From contig OX344762.1 of NCBI GenBank assembly GCA_947034895.1, positions 37,242,760 through 37,306,759 of the forward strand: a DNA stretch of 64,000 bases, in the 5' to 3' direction. The translations under genes and the position numbers were made by a program. How positions within the stretch are numbered: the stretch's first letter is position 1; each line of letters starts with the position of its first letter. A model generated the notes under the pieces. The model was not told the origin of the DNA. It saw only the letters and a list, made by a program, of their open reading frames with translations, and ran no database searches. The DNA comes from Rhytidiadelphus loreus. Taxonomy: Eukaryota > Streptophyta > Bryopsida > Hypnales > Hylocomiaceae. Positions 11,814-24,080 of the stretch are shown piece by piece.

Positions 11814-12764
11814 TCCGGGTACCAAAGAAGATGATTTCCACGGACGGGTGACCAAGTCCAGCACCTCAGTGTTCGTGGGCTGGTTAATTCACGCCAACCG
11901 ACCTCTAAACGGGTGTCACTTGTTGGAGTCAGTTTTTTCTCAATCTCTTTCTCTGTCCATCGTCTTCTCGATTTCTAAGAAACTGCGCCGGCGAGCTGCC
12001 CAGCCGACAGTTTCTTCAATTGAAAGTGCCGAGAAATTAAAGCGAATCCGCATCCAGTTCCATGAGTTAGCGTACTCCTGTACCTTTGAGTTGATCTCCT
12101 TTCCTCTCCTACTGTAGTGAGACGTACTCTTGATCCTCCTAGCTAGACCGAGAGGTAGACTGCTCCACTGCAGTTCCGTTTAATGTTGCACTGGTCTTGA
12201 AACAAAGTCAGCCAGTCAGTCCCACTTTCTGTTAAGTTTAAGTTAAGATAGCCAAGATAGATCTAACATGCAAGATTTCCGCCATCGCTTTGGCTATCCT
12301 TGCTCCCAGTGAGATTAGACTAGACTCTCCTCCTAGCTACAGTAGCTAGCTAGACCGGTCCACTGCAGCTAGCTCCGGCCGTTTTGGGCCTTGACCCACT
12401 GCACTGCACTTTCTGTTAAAAGTTAAGTTATGATAGTCAAGATAAGCTTAACTTAGTTCGAACAAGATTTAATTCCGCCACAGCCATCGATTCGATTCGC
12501 TACCCTTGCTCCTTGCTCCTTGCTCCCACCGATCTCATCAGCCATGGCGTCTCCGATCACGTTAGCTTCTAGCTGGACAATAACTTACGTGGTTTCCAGC
12601 GTACACGTCACTCCCAAGCCACGTGCCCATTGCCCAACAGTCGATTCTTCCATTAATCCAGACAGTGAGTGTCGCTTGTTCAGTGGAGTTTTCCACAAGC
12701 CGTATATTTGGGAAGGAAGCGGTAGAATAGAACTACCCATTACCAGACAGATTTGCTATCTACA
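11814..12764. other. Spacer with a diverged tandem duplication of about 190 bp
   Basis: Segments about 12109-12300 and 12301-12535 are related. Both have CTCC..CCTAGCTA, TCCACTGCAG, CACTTTCTGTTAA, AAGTTAAG..A and CTT.GCTCCCA in the same order. Short ORFs at 11803-12117 and 12520-12768 have no recognisable family. No gene is claimed. Confidence 0.5.
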
Positions 12765-13169
12765 GTAAGGTATATCACCCATTTCCGATCAGCATCCCAT
12801 TTCTGTTGTATAGGGTGGTTTGTTTCTGAAGCATACGGTGTTGTATTTCCGACCAACTGGACAGAGAAACCAATGAGTCATGCGGCATCGTGATTGGCCA
12901 TACGACTTGTGGTTTTAGTAATAAAGCACTATTAGATTTGCTACTTCGCGTTGGTTGGAAATAGAATACCCTATATCACAATTTGAGGGCAAACAGAATC
13001 TTCTTGTTTAAAATTCTTAGTAATTTCGTTTCTGAGAATTAAATTCTGGAAAAATATGGAATCCTTTTCAATTGTATTTCTGTAGACGGGAAAAAAAATC
13101 CTCAACCTTCCGCATGCTGCAAATTGACCCAATTGCTTAAGTGATCGGAAATGGGTGATCTCCTTTAGG
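12765..13169. mobile_element. Candidate TIR element (MITE), TA-flanked
   Basis: The inverted repeat ATCACCCATTTCCGATCA occurs near the left end (about 12774-12792) and, reverse-complemented, at 13142-13160. Outward of it the ends read AGGTATATCACCC and AAGGAGATCACCC, each next to a TA dinucleotide. Size is about 400 bp with no transposase. The TA duplication is only suggestive because TA is common. Confidence 0.5.
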
Positions 13170-14141
13170 TACTTTGGAGAAGCCCGTTTGTCACTTCCCA
13201 TATTTTCCAGAGATAGAAAAGTTTGAGAGAAGCCATTTGCAAAAAGAATGAAGACACTCTAAAAAGAAGTGCATTTTTTGTGCATGATTTTTCAAAGGTG
13301 AAATGTTAAAGCATGAATAGACCCTTGTTGAAGTATGGGCAAACCTTTGTTAAAGCGTGGGCTAACGTGTCCGCTTTCCAAGTGCATTGTCATCATGATA
13401 AAAGGTTGGTAAGATTGTGGTAATAAGTAGGTCACTGATGTAAATGGGAGGGTTGCCTGCTGCAGGTGGCGGAATTGGATGGATGGTGGTAATGGACAAT
13501 TCTACCTTAAGTTAAGGTGAAGACACCCAAAAGCGTTCATATTCCAATTCTTATACCCTAGAATCCTAGACTGGCACTAAATGAATTCCGACTTTAATTA
13601 ATGTACCCTTTAAATGCTTACCTCTAATTTTCTAATGCATTTGAAGAACACATTCTTAATTCTAATTTGCTAACTACTGATTTTTACAAATTTCAATTTT
13701 GGGTCCACTTGTGTGCTTGGGCTTGTGTGATAGTTTTAGTGGTCTAAAGAACTGGCACTTTAAAAAATTATAGAAATTATATACCACATTCAAAATCTAT
13801 TTTTTTTTAATACTCATGATTTTCACTTGCTAATACAACAAAATATCATTTTTTAGAGAAAAGTGCCTCCAACTATACTAAGTTGTTTATATTGACAATT
13901 TTGGGTGTTTCTACCATAAGAAGCGCCAGTTTAAAAAAAAAAAAATTGAAGTTGAACTCGCTTGGTTGGTGATTATATGTCAAGACTTGTAGTCTACAAT
14001 ACTATATTCACATTTGTTTTAGAGTGGGTGCCTACCAGACCAATTTCAAAATTTTGCATGCAGTATGTACTGAAGGGTTTATAAAACATTGTAGCAATAA
14101 AATTATAATCATGTCTTGAGACGACAGCACTTGATACACTT
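13170..14141. other. AT-rich spacer, no gene recognised
   Basis: Poly-A and poly-T runs and short ORFs only. Nothing was identified. Confidence 0.4.
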
Positions 14142-14427
14142 CATTACTGACATGTTTTTTGAGGCTTAGGAGAGCCCGTTTCATGGCTATTCTCCTTCAC
14201 TGTTCCCCGCAGTGAAAGACAACCGACTGTTGAAAAAAAAAAATTTAATAAATAAATAAATAAAAATTCTTCAAATGATAAAAGAAGTTGAAAAAAAATT
14301 TCCGGAAATGACCTGGTCGTCTCTCGACCACGTAGGACGTTGAGGTGGCAGGCCAGTTGTCATGTTCCCTGCGTTGTTGCAGCAAGGGAACCCGTAGTCT
14401 CTTAGAGGCCTCAAAAAACATCTAATG
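14142..14427. mobile_element. CATTA-terminal MITE, copy 1
   Basis: The left end is CATTACTGACATGTTTTTTG followed by AGGCTT. The right end reverse-complemented is CATTAGATGTTTTTTGAGGC. Internal GC-rich hairpin blocks (ACCTGGTCGT...CGACCACGT; GTTCCC with GGGAAC) recur in the other three copies. The flanking bases are T on both sides and no longer target duplication is visible. Confidence 0.65.
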
Positions 14428-16206
14428 TAATTTTTTGTAATTGCTTACTCCATTGAGGTTTTGTTTACACCAAGAGAACTTCAAGGTCCAACTCTCTAGT
14501 TATTCCTTTTTGCAGTAGTATAGAACAAGTGGAGAATGTTTTAGGATTGATCAAATAGTGGAGCTCATAATTGAAAGAAATTAAGAGTAATGGAGGACTA
14601 ATGCACTACACATGGGTGCAAAATGGCTAATCATTCCTTCCTCTCATGTTGCCAAGGTGAACATCTCTGAGGGATTTACAAATTAGTTTAAAGGTGAAGA
14701 GATTGTTTTGGAAAGATGTTTGAGGCTTGAAGACTTCCACTGCAACATGACTCAACATGATTGGATAATTCAAAGTCTTGCTTGGAATGAGAGGTGCCAT
14801 CTTGCCCATCACTTGCTTGGACGATGTGGCACCTTGGCCTCACTACTAGCAAGCAATATGTATGCACTAGGACAAGCGTTTCTAGTGATACTTCTATTTT
14901 TTTTTAATGAAATTTCCTCTATTTTTTTTTTCACCCATCTATAGCTTAAATTAGGGTTGTTAGTTCCTTGACAATCGGGAACATTGACCACAAAATGAAA
15001 AAAAAAAAAACTTTAATGGGTTTTTTTTAAATTAAAAAATTAATTAATTTTTTAGCAAACGGTAGGGTTTGGATGACATAGGATAGTTTTAATAAAGATT
15101 TCAAAAAAACATTAAAAATGATTAAAAATTGTTATTTTTAAATTAAATCCAAAATTAATAAAATAATCATAGTCTGATTTGGCATTACTAGTGCTACTGA
15201 CATTAGACCGTGATAATTTTATTACTTATTATTATTTATTATTTTCACTTCTTATTTATTTTTATAGTTTTAAATTTTTTTTAAATTTTTAAATTTTTTA
15301 TTATTAAATAATTTGGCAAGTAGATTCACAGCTCGGGGAACCTTTTCTTAATGGCCCTTTGAAGGCCTAAATTTTTTCCTAATGTCGTGACTCTTGAGTC
15401 CATTGGCAGAATTCTTGGTACCATTGGAAAGCTTTCCACACAGAGGGGTGTATAGACTTTGTTTTGTGGCATTTGGACCTATGGTGTGAAAATGATTGAA
15501 TTTCAATTTTTTAATGAATTAGAAAATTGAATTAAATTATCTTTTATTTTGTATCAATAATACAACCTCTCCCCCGCAACAAATCCCTTGCAGTATTCTA
15601 TACATAGATGATATTGAATTTCAAAGTTTGTATAAATTAAATATCTAAAAAGTTATTTTTACTTTTATTTTCGTTGTGGCAATGGCACAAGGTACACTAG
15701 TCCATACCTTAAAGTTAATTTGTTGTTTTGTTTTGTTTGTTACAATGAGATCTTTTGGGCCATGCATCCCCTAGTTGCATTCTTGATACTTCCTGGAAAG
15801 CTCTTTGTGAGGGAAGGTGCATGGACTTTGTTTTGTGACATTTAGACCTACAGTATGAAAGTTATTGAATTTTCAAGTTTTTATGAATTGAAAAATTAGA
15901 AAATTACTTTCATTTTATTTTAAACACATGATTATACTGCGATGTGAAAGTTATGGATTTTTGTATTTTTGGTTTAAAACAAATTAGAAAATTACTTTTA
16001 CCTTTATTTTGGTTGTGGCAATATTAGAGCAAGAGAGTAATACTTTAGAAGCTAAATTTTGTCCCCCAAAACAACAGTGCATTAACCTTTAAGCGCTCCA
16101 ACGTCTATATTTTAGACAATGAAAAGAGAATTTCAAGGTGTTGTTTTGTCCAACTAGCTTTTCATTCATCCAATGTAACTCTTGAATCTTAAAAAGGCAA
16201 CTTTCC
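14428..16206. repeat. AT-rich spacer with dispersed repeat copies
   Basis: Two related segments, about 15411-15560 and 15779-15930, share GGAAAGCT, then GACTTTGTTTTGTG.CATTT, then ACCTA..GT.TGAAA. A third relative lies at about 23645-23800. They may be internal parts of an unrecognised element. Runs of A and T around 15000-15320 carry nothing else. No coding region supported. Confidence 0.5.
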
Positions 16207-16444
16207 TTAACCCTTGAATGTCAAAGGGGTGATGCTCAAAACCATCCTTTTGTATTACTGTGTGAATTATTGGTCAAAGAAATAGTAAAAGTAGCTATTG
16301 GAAGCCAAAGTACTGTAGGAGACTAGGAGATCTTTCCTTTCCAAACCCAATTGCAAGGATGAATAGTTGTACTTTCGTCCTACACTCAAAGATTATTTGT
16401 CATCCATTAGACGTTTGGCGTCCGTGTTGACGTTCAAGGGTTAA
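16207..16444. mobile_element. TTAA/CCC MITE, intact ends
   Basis: Both ends are clean: TTAA/CCCTTGAATGTCAA on the left and TTGACGTTCAAGGG/TTAA on the right. That is a 14-bp terminal inverted repeat with one mismatch, flanked by TTAA. At 238 bp with no ORF it is non-autonomous. TTAA duplication with CCYT termini is the hallmark of the piggyBac superfamily. It belongs to the same family as 11319-11523 and 62632-62863. Confidence 0.8.
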
Positions 16445-17017
16445 TGATGAATTTCATGAAATTGCAATATATGATATTTCTGTAGAAAGATATAAGCAAA
16501 AGTGTACCAAAATTAGAAAAAGGATCGAGGCATTAAGGGGTTAATCTTTCCAACAATCCCATCTACTTCCTTAGACTTGCATGCGCACGATGAGCTCAAA
16601 GAGTTCAAGCCTTGAAGCTACAGTAGTTTGATTTTATATTACAGCTTGAATTCACTACACAACGCACTCTGGTTTTATTCTAGTGTTATAGGAACATAGT
16701 CTCTTGTCGTAGTGTTGCTCCTTTGTTGCAATAGAAAGATTTGTCTGCCTGATTTCGAATTTCCTTCACGAAATTCACGCATTGTTGGCTCTGGATTGAG
16801 GTTTTGCATGGACAGAAGCGATCTTTGAGGAAGTTTGAGTAGCTTACTTGAAAAGCAAGCCAGTGCTAGCCTGCCTCTACAGACTGATAGTAGTGTAGCT
16901 CCTTGTTGCAATTGCAAATGCTCCAGATTTGACTGCCTGATCTGCTCCAAGAGTATTTGTGGATTGGGCGAGGTAGCGAAGTGCAAGCAGGCTCTGTATT
17001 TGGTTGCTCAAGCGATC

Positions 17018-20000
17018 ATGTCGCGAGAAATGGCCGTGACGTTTTTTCCTATCACGTTCGGAGAGCTATTGAAGGACCATGCTCCCGGGTTGTTCTATTA
17101 CCTGTTTCCCGATTGGGCCTTGGAACGATGCCCTATGCCGTCAGTCGATCTGCAGGTACGTTTCTGTGTGCGCTTGTTGAATTTGGGTAAGTAGGATGTA
17201 GATTGATTCCTGACAGAGTTCGATTTTCATTCGGGGGTCGCACTGCTGCGAAATTGTTGCGCAGTAGTGGGGGTTCGAGGCCGTTTTTCTCTTTTGAATA
17301 ATCATTGATCGTAAAACCCTGCTTGGGGCGAAGTGTGTGTGTGTGTGTGTGTCAATCGGCAGTTGAGAACGATCTTCTTTTTGTCAGTTGAAGTTTTTTG
17401 TAAGCTTTTCAACTGATTTTCGTCTGAAAATGCAATCCCAGCTTTGGGGGGTGGGGGTGGGGGGTTCTTACATCGGTTACTAACACTCCCTGTGCCAGAG
17501 AGTGAACGATTCGTCGGTTTCTTCCATGTGAGTTCCGTTGATATTTGTTGAACCCACACCTCTTCTTCTACAGTTTCAGCGACGTTCTCTGCTGAAGAAC
17601 AATTATTTCTTTCTCCCTTCAATTGTCGATTGAAAAATCCTGCTTCCCGAGGTGCGTGTCTGGAATCTAAAATCGAACACAACGTCCTTTTCACACGCTC
17701 TGTCCAGAAGCGCTTCCACCAATTTTCCCCTATTTGAGGTTTCATACAGAGGTTACCACCACTCCTCTTTGTGAAAGCTGAGGTAACTGAACCCGCATCT
17801 TTAAGTTCAGGAACTCTTCTAGCGTTTCAGTAACCCTGTCTCCCAAGCAGTAGAATCTGGCGAATTTTCTTCTCCCAAACCCTGCTTTCCTTGGTGTTTT
17901 CAATTTCTCCCATCAACACTTCCTCCCAACCTTCAGACTGCTTGAGAATCTCTTCCACCACTTTGAAATTCTACATAGTAGGTTTGCGACCGAACTTCAC
18001 CAAGACCAGATCTAGCGTACACATGCCTTATGCCATACGACTTAGCACTAGTTTCTTAGTTTGTGGGTATTACTTAAATCTTACTGTTTTGGAAATGGTG
18101 AAGACTAATGGAGTTGGTTCCCAGGTTCAACAAGAAAATTATGGATTTTTTGGAAAAATTTGTGAACTTTCTCAATTTGAGTTCACATAGGTTTGTAGCG
18201 GTTATGAGAAAACACCATTGCCCTTCACCAGACAGTGTGCCTGGTGAGTTGTCCGGTTATTGCTAGTGCCCCGGTCGTTGGTATGTGTACAGCACCTGCC
18301 TGATCTTTTCCTCCCTTCCGCTGCTTGTGTCCCCAGGTCCCAGGCTTCTCCCCCGTGACCGTCTTCTGGCCAGCAGCCGCCGCAGCCGTCATCTTCGGCT
18401 TCCTCTCCAGCCTTTTGCTGGGTACACGTTCTTTCCTGCGCGTCCTCCGTGAAGGCCACCAGTCTCGCCAGGGTTTGTTTCTTTGGTCCGCGTCGTTGCT
18501 GTGGTATAGCTGTATGTGCATCGCCGGTCTCTTCTTCCACTGCTTGCACATCTACCACTTCCCCCACAAATTGGATCTGGTGGGCACGGGCTTGTCTTCT
18601 TTGTGTGTGGTGGCGGGATTCGCAGCGTTTGCGGGGGTGGTGGACGATCGGACGGTGAAGCAGCGTTTGGGATGGCTGGGGTTTGCAGTGGCGTTTGTGG
18701 TGGTGGTGTTGATGGTGCCGCCGTTGGTGCAGGAGCAGTTGTATATGCAGCCGTCGGTGCTGGCGCTGGTGGTGGGAGGACAATTCTTTTGGAAGAATAA
18801 TGCCAAGATCTTGCAAGCCGGGGTGAGTGCAATTCGTTTCGGAGCTCTTTCTTTAGGGTTCAGTTGCTTGCTCTGGAAAAGACTGAGGCTGTGTGTGTGT
18901 GTGTCAGTGTTACTTAGAGCGAACTTTGATGATGCTGTGTCGGATTTGGAATTGGATTTTTGAGTTTTCCAGAGTCGAAATGGCCTTTGCTGATTGTGCT
19001 GTTGCGAACTTTTATGTTGTGTCGGAATTGTAAACAGATTTTTGAGTTTTCCAGAGTCGGAATGGCCTTTGCTGATTTTGCTGTTGCGAACTTTTATGTT
19101 GTGTCGGAATTGTAAACAGATTTTTGAGTTTTCCAGAGTCGGAATGGCCTTTGCTGATTTTGCTGTTGCGAACTTTTATGTTGTGTCGGAATTGTAAACA
19201 GATTTTTGAGTTTTCCAGAGTCGAAATGGCCTTTGCTGATTTTGCTGTTGCGAACTTTTATGTTGTGTCGGAATTGTAAACAGATTTACGAGTTTTCCAG
19301 AGTCGGAATGGCCTTCAGTGATTTTGGTTTGGTGTGGTGATGCTTTCGCTTTTCTGTGAGTACGGAGAAACTACATTTTAAGAGGAGTAGCTTTGGTGTG
19401 AGTAGTTGTCAAACTAATTGAAAGCAACCAAAAAGTTTTAAGTCCAATCAATTAAGAACAGTTTTTGAGAAGTTGGATAGTTGTTGACCCCACTTTTCAT
19501 GAGCTTCTCTTGAAAGTGATGTTGGCCAACAACTCCAATTCTCCTCTTGTGATTATTACACACTTCTATGTAGAATTTTCAATTTGTTGGGCTTCTTGGA
19601 TGCAAGATTTGACCAATTTTAGGTCCATGGAAGTCATCTTTAAGGATTCGGAGGACTAGAAGTGTCCAATGAATGACCTTTGAGGTACTATAGAAACGCA
19701 AAAATGCACCTAATTCATACAATATTTTGGTCACCTTTTTCAATGGACCACCTTGGTAATAGGTCTTAGCCTTTCAAGGTTAGAGACTTCCAAATATTGC
19801 CAATTTTCCTTTCAATGTCCATTTATTAGTCATATTGGTGTTCTCTCTCTTCCCCTAACCATCATATCAGTATCAATTTATCAATGCATGGAAATGGAGA
19901 CAAATTGCATTGACCTCCTTCCATATTATAGAATCTTGTAGCAAGATCATTCTATTTGTCAAAATGTGATGATATTTAACCTAATCATGAATGATTGTGC

Positions 20001-20224
20001 AGGGCAAAGTCGCGCTACAGTGGTTGTGGCTGGCATTGTTGGGTGTGACGTTGTCTATTGGGGTCTTACCTTTGGACAAGTGGTTGTGTTTTGTTGGAGG
20101 CATAGACTTTGCTCTATTGTTTTGGTTCTTCTTGGGGTGTGATATTGCCATCCTTTCCACACATCAATTTGCTCTTGCGGTTGCGGACAAGAACTTGCAA
20201 TTCACTCATGTGAAAATGCAATGA
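17018..20224 (+). CDS. Unrecognised seven-helix membrane protein
   Basis: I do not recognise the family. Three coding exons (17018-17155, 18337-18822, 20003-20224) with GT-AG introns, all in phase 0, give 281 aa. Residues 1-46 are soluble-looking (MSREMAVTFFPITFGELLKD, ending CPMPSVDLQ). About seven hydrophobic helices follow, near residues 50-73, 92-114, 127-150, 160-180, 190-204, 212-232 and 238-262, then a short polar tail ending HVKMQ. Conserved-looking features are a CLHIYHFPHKLD loop and GGIDFALLFWFFLGCDIAIL in the last helix. The start is the first ATG of the exon-1 frame. That frame stays open upstream to about 16835 without another ATG, so an upstream coding exon is possible. Exon 2 is much more GC-rich than the introns. 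Intron 2 contains an 82-bp tandem repeat. Confidence 0.75.
18962..19320. repeat. 82-bp tandem repeat, about 4.4 copies, in an intron
   Basis: Units starting GAGTTTTCCAGAGTCG begin at 18962, 19044, 19126, 19208 and 19290, exactly 82 bp apart. The last is partial. Copies are nearly identical, differing at a few sites (GAAATGG or GGAATGG), so amplification is recent. The array lies in intron 2 of the membrane protein gene, just after a (GT)n run at 18888-18904. Confidence 0.92.
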
Positions 20225-20259
20225 GGCGTAAAGGTAGAAGAGCCTATTTTTTTGATGCC

Positions 20260-20505
20260 TTAAACCTTGGAATGCCCTTGAAATGCTTCAAAGGACCAGA
20301 AGCGTTGAATGAATGACTCTCAAAAAGATTGTAGAAACAAAGAATGCACTTATTCATCTAGGATTTTGATCATTTTGGCTTGAGTATCTTATGATATATA
20401 GGACTATATCATTCTAGGGTTAAATGTCACACAAAGTTCCTTAAATTGATTCTATTGTACAATAGAGAGTATTTTGAAACCTGTCATGTAATGTTTCAGG
20501 GTTAA
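20260..20505. mobile_element. Decayed TTAA/CCC element
   Basis: It starts TTAA/ACCTTGGAATGCC and ends TGTTTCAGGG/TTAA. The interior shares the GAATGCACTTATTCATC-type block with the other short TTAA elements. It lies just past the stop codon of the membrane protein gene and may contribute to its 3' UTR. Confidence 0.5.
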
Positions 20506-21178
20506 CCTCCAAAGGACCACAAGGCCACCGGGTGGCTTCTACAACTCGGCTTCTTGTACCTTGAGTCCTTTATGGGTTAAGCATTTCAAGATTTGGGTCG
20601 ACACTTGACAGTATCCTCCAGGCTTTGTGTAATTAAGGTTTGAATCATTTATTTGGGGATTTGATTTGCCCTATTTTAAATTTTGGGGGTTATTATTGTA
20701 AGTAGTTCCATGGTTTTTGTACATGGTTTGTTAGCCATGTCCGGACCATGGCATTGACAACTCCTGTGTTAGGAAAATTTTAGGATTGCTGTTGCCAGAG
20801 CTAGTTCCATTACATGGCAACAAGATTGGTTGTTAGAAAGACAGAAAATTGATAGGATTGAGGTTGTGGACTTATATCAGACATTTAAATGTTATGTCTG
20901 CCTGGTCAATGACGATGTAAAAAAAATTGGGGTTTATTATTATTCATTGCCATGCTTTTGGATTGATCAAATGGATTTCAAATTATAAGGTAGGAAGTAG
21001 GTCTATAAATCACCCATTCAAGAGTTGAAAATGAATTTGGGGGAGGTGGAGCTCCTTGAAATATTTTTAGTAAATATTTTTTGAAAGACAAGTGGAATTG
21101 GCATCTAACCCAAGTCATTTCATATTTTTTTGGAGCTTTGTGGAATTAGTTATGAATTTTTGAAGTTGAAATGACATA
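20506..21178. other. Spacer, no gene recognised
   Basis: No ORF or repeat of note. Confidence 0.4.
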
Positions 21179-21282
21179 GGGCTCTAAAATTGCTCACCTC
21201 CTCAAATGTACACTATTGAAGGCTATAAAAAAGAAAGATGTACAAATAGTATATATTTGAGGAGGTGGGCAATTTTAGAACC
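21179..21282. mobile_element. Hairpin MITE, about 104 bp
   Basis: The left arm CTCTAAAATTGCTCACCTCC continues TCAAATGTACACTATT. It pairs with the right arm, which reads TTCTAAAATTGCCCACCTCC TCAAATATATACTATT in reverse complement. The arms are about 38 bp with few mismatches around a loop of about 28 bp. A transcript would fold into a near-perfect stem. Confidence 0.7.
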
Positions 21283-22604
21283 TATGCATTTTTAGAACCT
21301 CCTACCTTAACAATCTTTGCTTGGGATTGATGTCCGTGTTCCTCTTATTGAAATGAACATTCCTAGTAGGCTATCAAAAACAAGGTCATAAACAAGTGTT
21401 GTAAATTCTTAGTATGTTGTTCAAATGATATTGTATGGATCTATTGATAGGGAAGGATGGAATGTTCATTGAATGTATGCAAGTGATCTTTGGGAGGTGT
21501 GTATCCCTTTAGTGGGAATATCAATTTCTTTTTACGATCGGGTGCCTAGATCAAAAGTTATGTTGTCTTGAACTTTTAAGGCAGCTTTGGGCATCATGCA
21601 CAAAACTCCTAGTCTCCTACTATAATTTTGAAATTTGGTAGGTATATAATTTATATGATACAAAATGCAAAAGCTTAAAAAAATAACCATGTGTAGTGTA
21701 AAAATCTCACTCTATGAGGAGTTAAAGTTTGCTAGCCCTGTTAGGCAAGGTAAAAAAAGAAGCTTTTTCTTCTAACTTCAAATGTTTTAATCTTTCAAAT
21801 TTGAAAAGTCAAAGTTTCTGAATTTTTTTTCCCACACATTCCCATAGTAATCTAGTACAAATATGTAAGTTTGAATTTTGAAAAAAAACTTCTTTTGTCT
21901 CATTTTTTTCTCATTGCCCTAAAAAGTGGTAGTTCTTCACAATTTGTGCTCAAAATATGCATTGATTATATATTTCTATATTTAACAAGTAATCTCCAAC
22001 TTTGCAACTTCAAATTATAAATTGAGTGAATAGGTAAAATGCATTGATATGGAAGTTCATTATATTTTAGATACAATTAATGTGGCCTACATTGATAATT
22101 ACCATCTAACTTCCATTTATTTTCATCTACATTTATCTACACATTCTCAATAATTACACTACTTTTTCACAGTCACACTCTTTGAAATTTGCAGTAATTG
22201 AATTACCTTGTTTAGCACCAAAAATTTGGGTCAAAAGTCCTAATTTTATTCAGTAGATATCAAATGCAAAGATAAGATTAAAAAAAAACATTTTGAAACA
22301 TAGTAAATTCTCACATTTTTCAATACAATATTTTCACAAACACAAGTCTCATTATTCCAATTAACAATGTCCAAACCTATAATTAGGAAAAACTACAATA
22401 ATATATTTATAATGCTACTATCTAGGTGCCTAAAATTTATACCTTAATGTTTTTGACTATGTTTTCACCAACAAACACTCCAAAACTGCCATTTCTAATA
22501 CAAGTACCAAATTTTAGAAAAAGAAATCATTTTTGGACACATGTAACCATATGATCTTGTAGTACGCTAGGTTGAAAAGATGTGGAAAAAAATTCAAAAA
22601 ATTC
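21283..22604. other. AT-rich spacer, no gene recognised
   Basis: Very AT-rich, short ORFs only, no clear repeat ends. Confidence 0.4.
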
Positions 22605-22861
22605 CATTACATGAAATCTGAGGCCTCCAGAGGGCTGTTTCAGTTTGTTCCCAAAACTGTTCCCGACCCTCCTGGCTGCTATCAGACCAATAATTTAAAA
22701 AAGAAAAAAAAAGTTTAGTCCTGAAATGCAAAAAACAGTCTAAAAAAATCGATGACATGGCAGTCGCCTGACCACGTCGGATTCAGATTCCCAGGGCAGT
22801 TTCGGCGTTCCCAGGGTCTGATAACTCAAGGCCTTGTAGAGGCCTCAGATTTCATCTAATG
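22605..22861. mobile_element. CATTA-terminal MITE, copy 2
   Basis: Left end CATTACATGAAATCTGAGGC CTC and right end GAGGCCTCAGATTTCATCTA ATG form a 23-bp inverted repeat with one mismatch. Flanking bases are C and C with no longer target duplication. Internal blocks (GACATGGCAGTCGCCTGACC, then ACGTC; GTTCCC...) are related to those of the other copies. Confidence 0.8.
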
Positions 22862-24077
22862 CTCCCCGAAGATTGCAAGATATAAGCATCTAAAGTGACA
22901 AAAATCCTTTTTTGGGCCCTTTGAAAAAATAGGTAGGTGCACTTGAAATGGTCACATTTGTAGGAAAAAATATCCAAAATGGTGGTGCTTCTTTGGATTC
23001 ATTTTTCAAGGCAAGTTGGCTACATGCTTGAAAAAATTCAGATCATTTGGAACTATTCAATATATAGGAAAAAAATAGTAAATAGAAAAAAAGTAGAGAA
23101 TGATTCAACATACTAAATTGTTGAGAATTTAGTTGTGGAATTGACTAATGTAAATTCCAATGATTGTAATGTTGTAACAAACAATTTACATCCTATGATT
23201 TGATTTTTTTTCAATTTTTTTTTCAAATTGAGTTAAATAGAAGACTTCAAAGTTTATTTTAGAATAGAGAATCCATAACACCCTATAGACTAAAACTCAT
23301 CATAACTTTCATCTCATTAATTAAAATGGAATGATTCAAAGCTTTCCATGTGTATATGAATCTGGAAAACTAATTTTCAAATTTTTGTTTTTCAAAAAAG
23401 TGACTTTTCAAGAACTTTTTTGAGTTGTCTAAATTGCCCACCTTAATGAAAAACCTTGTCCACATGTTATGTGAAAATTTCAAATAAATCAAATAAAAAT
23501 TCCATTTGTACAGAGCTATCCAAAATTGCTATATTGCCAAAAAAAATGCAATTGAGGCATTTAGGGGGATAAGTTAGATTGTTTATTTTGTTTTGTTTGT
23601 TTGATACTTTGAGATTTAAGAAACCATGAATCCCTCAGCAACATTATTGGTATTGTTGGAAAACACTTTGCAAAAGAGGATGCATAGACTTTGTTTTGTC
23701 GTGTTTGAACCTATAGTGTGAAAGTTATGGATTTTTGAATTATTTTTAAAATTTAAAATTGAATTAAATTATCTTTTATTTTAGTCCATGTATGTAACTT
23801 CTATCAAATCCTTTTATCTCTTATTATTATTCCATGTTGTTGTCTTGAACAATGGTTTTGTACACTTGGCAGGTTCTTAAGGGCTACAATGTTTGATAAC
23901 ATTAATGTCATTGTCAAGCCTTTGGATCTTGCTTCAAAGTGAATTGAAATTCTCTCTCCATGCGAGTAGTGCTTGCTAATTAACTCCATGTGGCATAATT
24001 GATTGCCAAAGAAATTTTGGAGACGCTACATTTGAGAATAATAATGTATCTATCAAGCTTTTGGATTTTGTTTCAAA
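22862..24077. other. AT-rich spacer with one dispersed repeat copy
   Basis: About 23645-23800 resembles the two segments at 15411-15560 and 15779-15930 (GACTTTGTTTTGT, then ACCTATAGTGTGAAAGTTAT). The stretch from about 23860 to 24077 contains imperfect internal duplication of a TTGCTTCAAAGT motif. The same motif reappears just past the CACTA element. No gene. Confidence 0.4.
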
Positions 24078-24080
24078 GTA

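Noticed and set aside
17302..17745. 147-codon minus-strand ORF with a (GT)n-derived His/Thr stretch
   Set aside because: It lies in intron 1 of the membrane protein gene, depends on a simple repeat and a G-rich run, and shows no family motif.
18202..18832. Long minus-strand ORFs (204 and 147 codons) rich in His, Pro and Thr
   Set aside because: They are antisense shadows of GC-rich exon 2 of the membrane protein gene. The biased composition comes from the hydrophobic codons on the other strand.
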